Origin: DATKMG01 sp035541995
GTDB taxonomy: Bacteria; Acidobacteriota; Terriglobia; Versatilivoradales; Versatilivoraceae
Reading direction: 5' to 3'
NCBI GenBank assembly: GCA_035541995.1
Contig: DATKMG010000001.1
Coordinates: 1-6,732, forward strand
DNA: 6,732 bases
Part shown: in pieces, positions 6,645 to 6,732 of the stretch
Layout of the letters: the number at the start of each line of letters is the position of its first letter
How positions within the stretch are numbered: position 1 is the stretch's first letter
Translations under genes and position numbers: made by a program
The notes under the pieces: generated by a model
Told to the model about the DNA's origin: nothing
Seen by the model: only the letters and a program-made list of their open reading frames with translations
Databases searched by the model: none

Positions 6645-6732
6645 GAGGCGAAAGGGCGAAAAAGGCGAAGGGAGGAGATGGCGGATGGGGGGAAGAAGTG
6701 AAAAAGTGGAAAGGCGAAAGGGGGGAAACGGA
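6614..6732. repeat. Purine-rich low-complexity tract with recurring GGCGAA units
   Basis: The plus strand here is almost all A and G, so the minus strand is almost all C and T. GGCGAA occurs at 6647-6652, 6655-6660, 6664-6669 and 6713-6718, usually extended as GGCGAAAG or GGCGAAGG. The tract covers the start region of the DUF5107 gene, and read in that gene's frame it encodes a proline/phenylalanine/leucine/serine-rich stretch without a stop. It reaches the window edge, so its full length is not visible. It may be a polypurine promoter-spacer repeat or a slippage-prone tract. Confidence 0.6.

Overview
This 6.7 kb window looks like an accessory stretch of a bacterial chromosome. It holds two single-domain HUH transposase genes of the REP-associated (RAYT) type, a secreted glycoside-hydrolase-like protein, a decayed amidohydrolase and a very long secreted DUF5107/TPR protein. 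Large exported TPR proteins, orphan secreted TIM-barrel proteins and this type of amidohydrolase C-terminus are common in Acidobacteriota and some other soil or sediment phyla. That placement is an inference from gene content; the window has no marker gene.

Layout. Bases 3-608 form a compact unit: a RAYT gene (50-559, +) between two near-identical inverted REP hairpins. Each hairpin has the GTAG tetranucleotide at its outer edge. Thirty bases further on lies an exported 530-residue protein (638-2230, +), predicted to be a TIM-barrel glycoside-hydrolase-like enzyme with an unusual DDFWFTDCxCxxC motif. Eight bases after its stop begins a second, unrelated RAYT gene (2239-2871, +). Its reading frame contains two GC-rich palindromes arranged as an inverted GTAG...CTAC pair, so the protein carries a repeated AQHVAP peptide. 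Bases 2872-3004 hold nothing I can name. Bases 3005-3337 (-) are the C-terminal remnant of a metal-dependent amidohydrolase, readable only by joining three frames. It overlaps the 3' end of the last gene (3324-6644, -), a 1106-residue protein with an N-terminal DUF5107 domain, a beta-rich linker and a long TPR array. The upstream edge of that gene (6614-6732) is a purine/pyrimidine-biased low-complexity tract with recurring GGCGAA units. There the frame stays open to the window edge, so its true start is uncertain.

How the parts relate. The plus-strand and minus-strand halves converge on the decayed segment around 2.9-3.3 kb. The two exported proteins may both deal with carbohydrates: one by its predicted barrel, the other because DUF5107 is a beta-sandwich domain of the type seen in carbohydrate-active proteins. 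No operon joins them. The two RAYT genes use different palindromes and are different lineages. The strongest signals for novelty are the REP hairpins tied to each transposase, especially the palindrome pair carried inside the second transposase's own coding sequence, and the three-frame amidohydrolase relic next to them.
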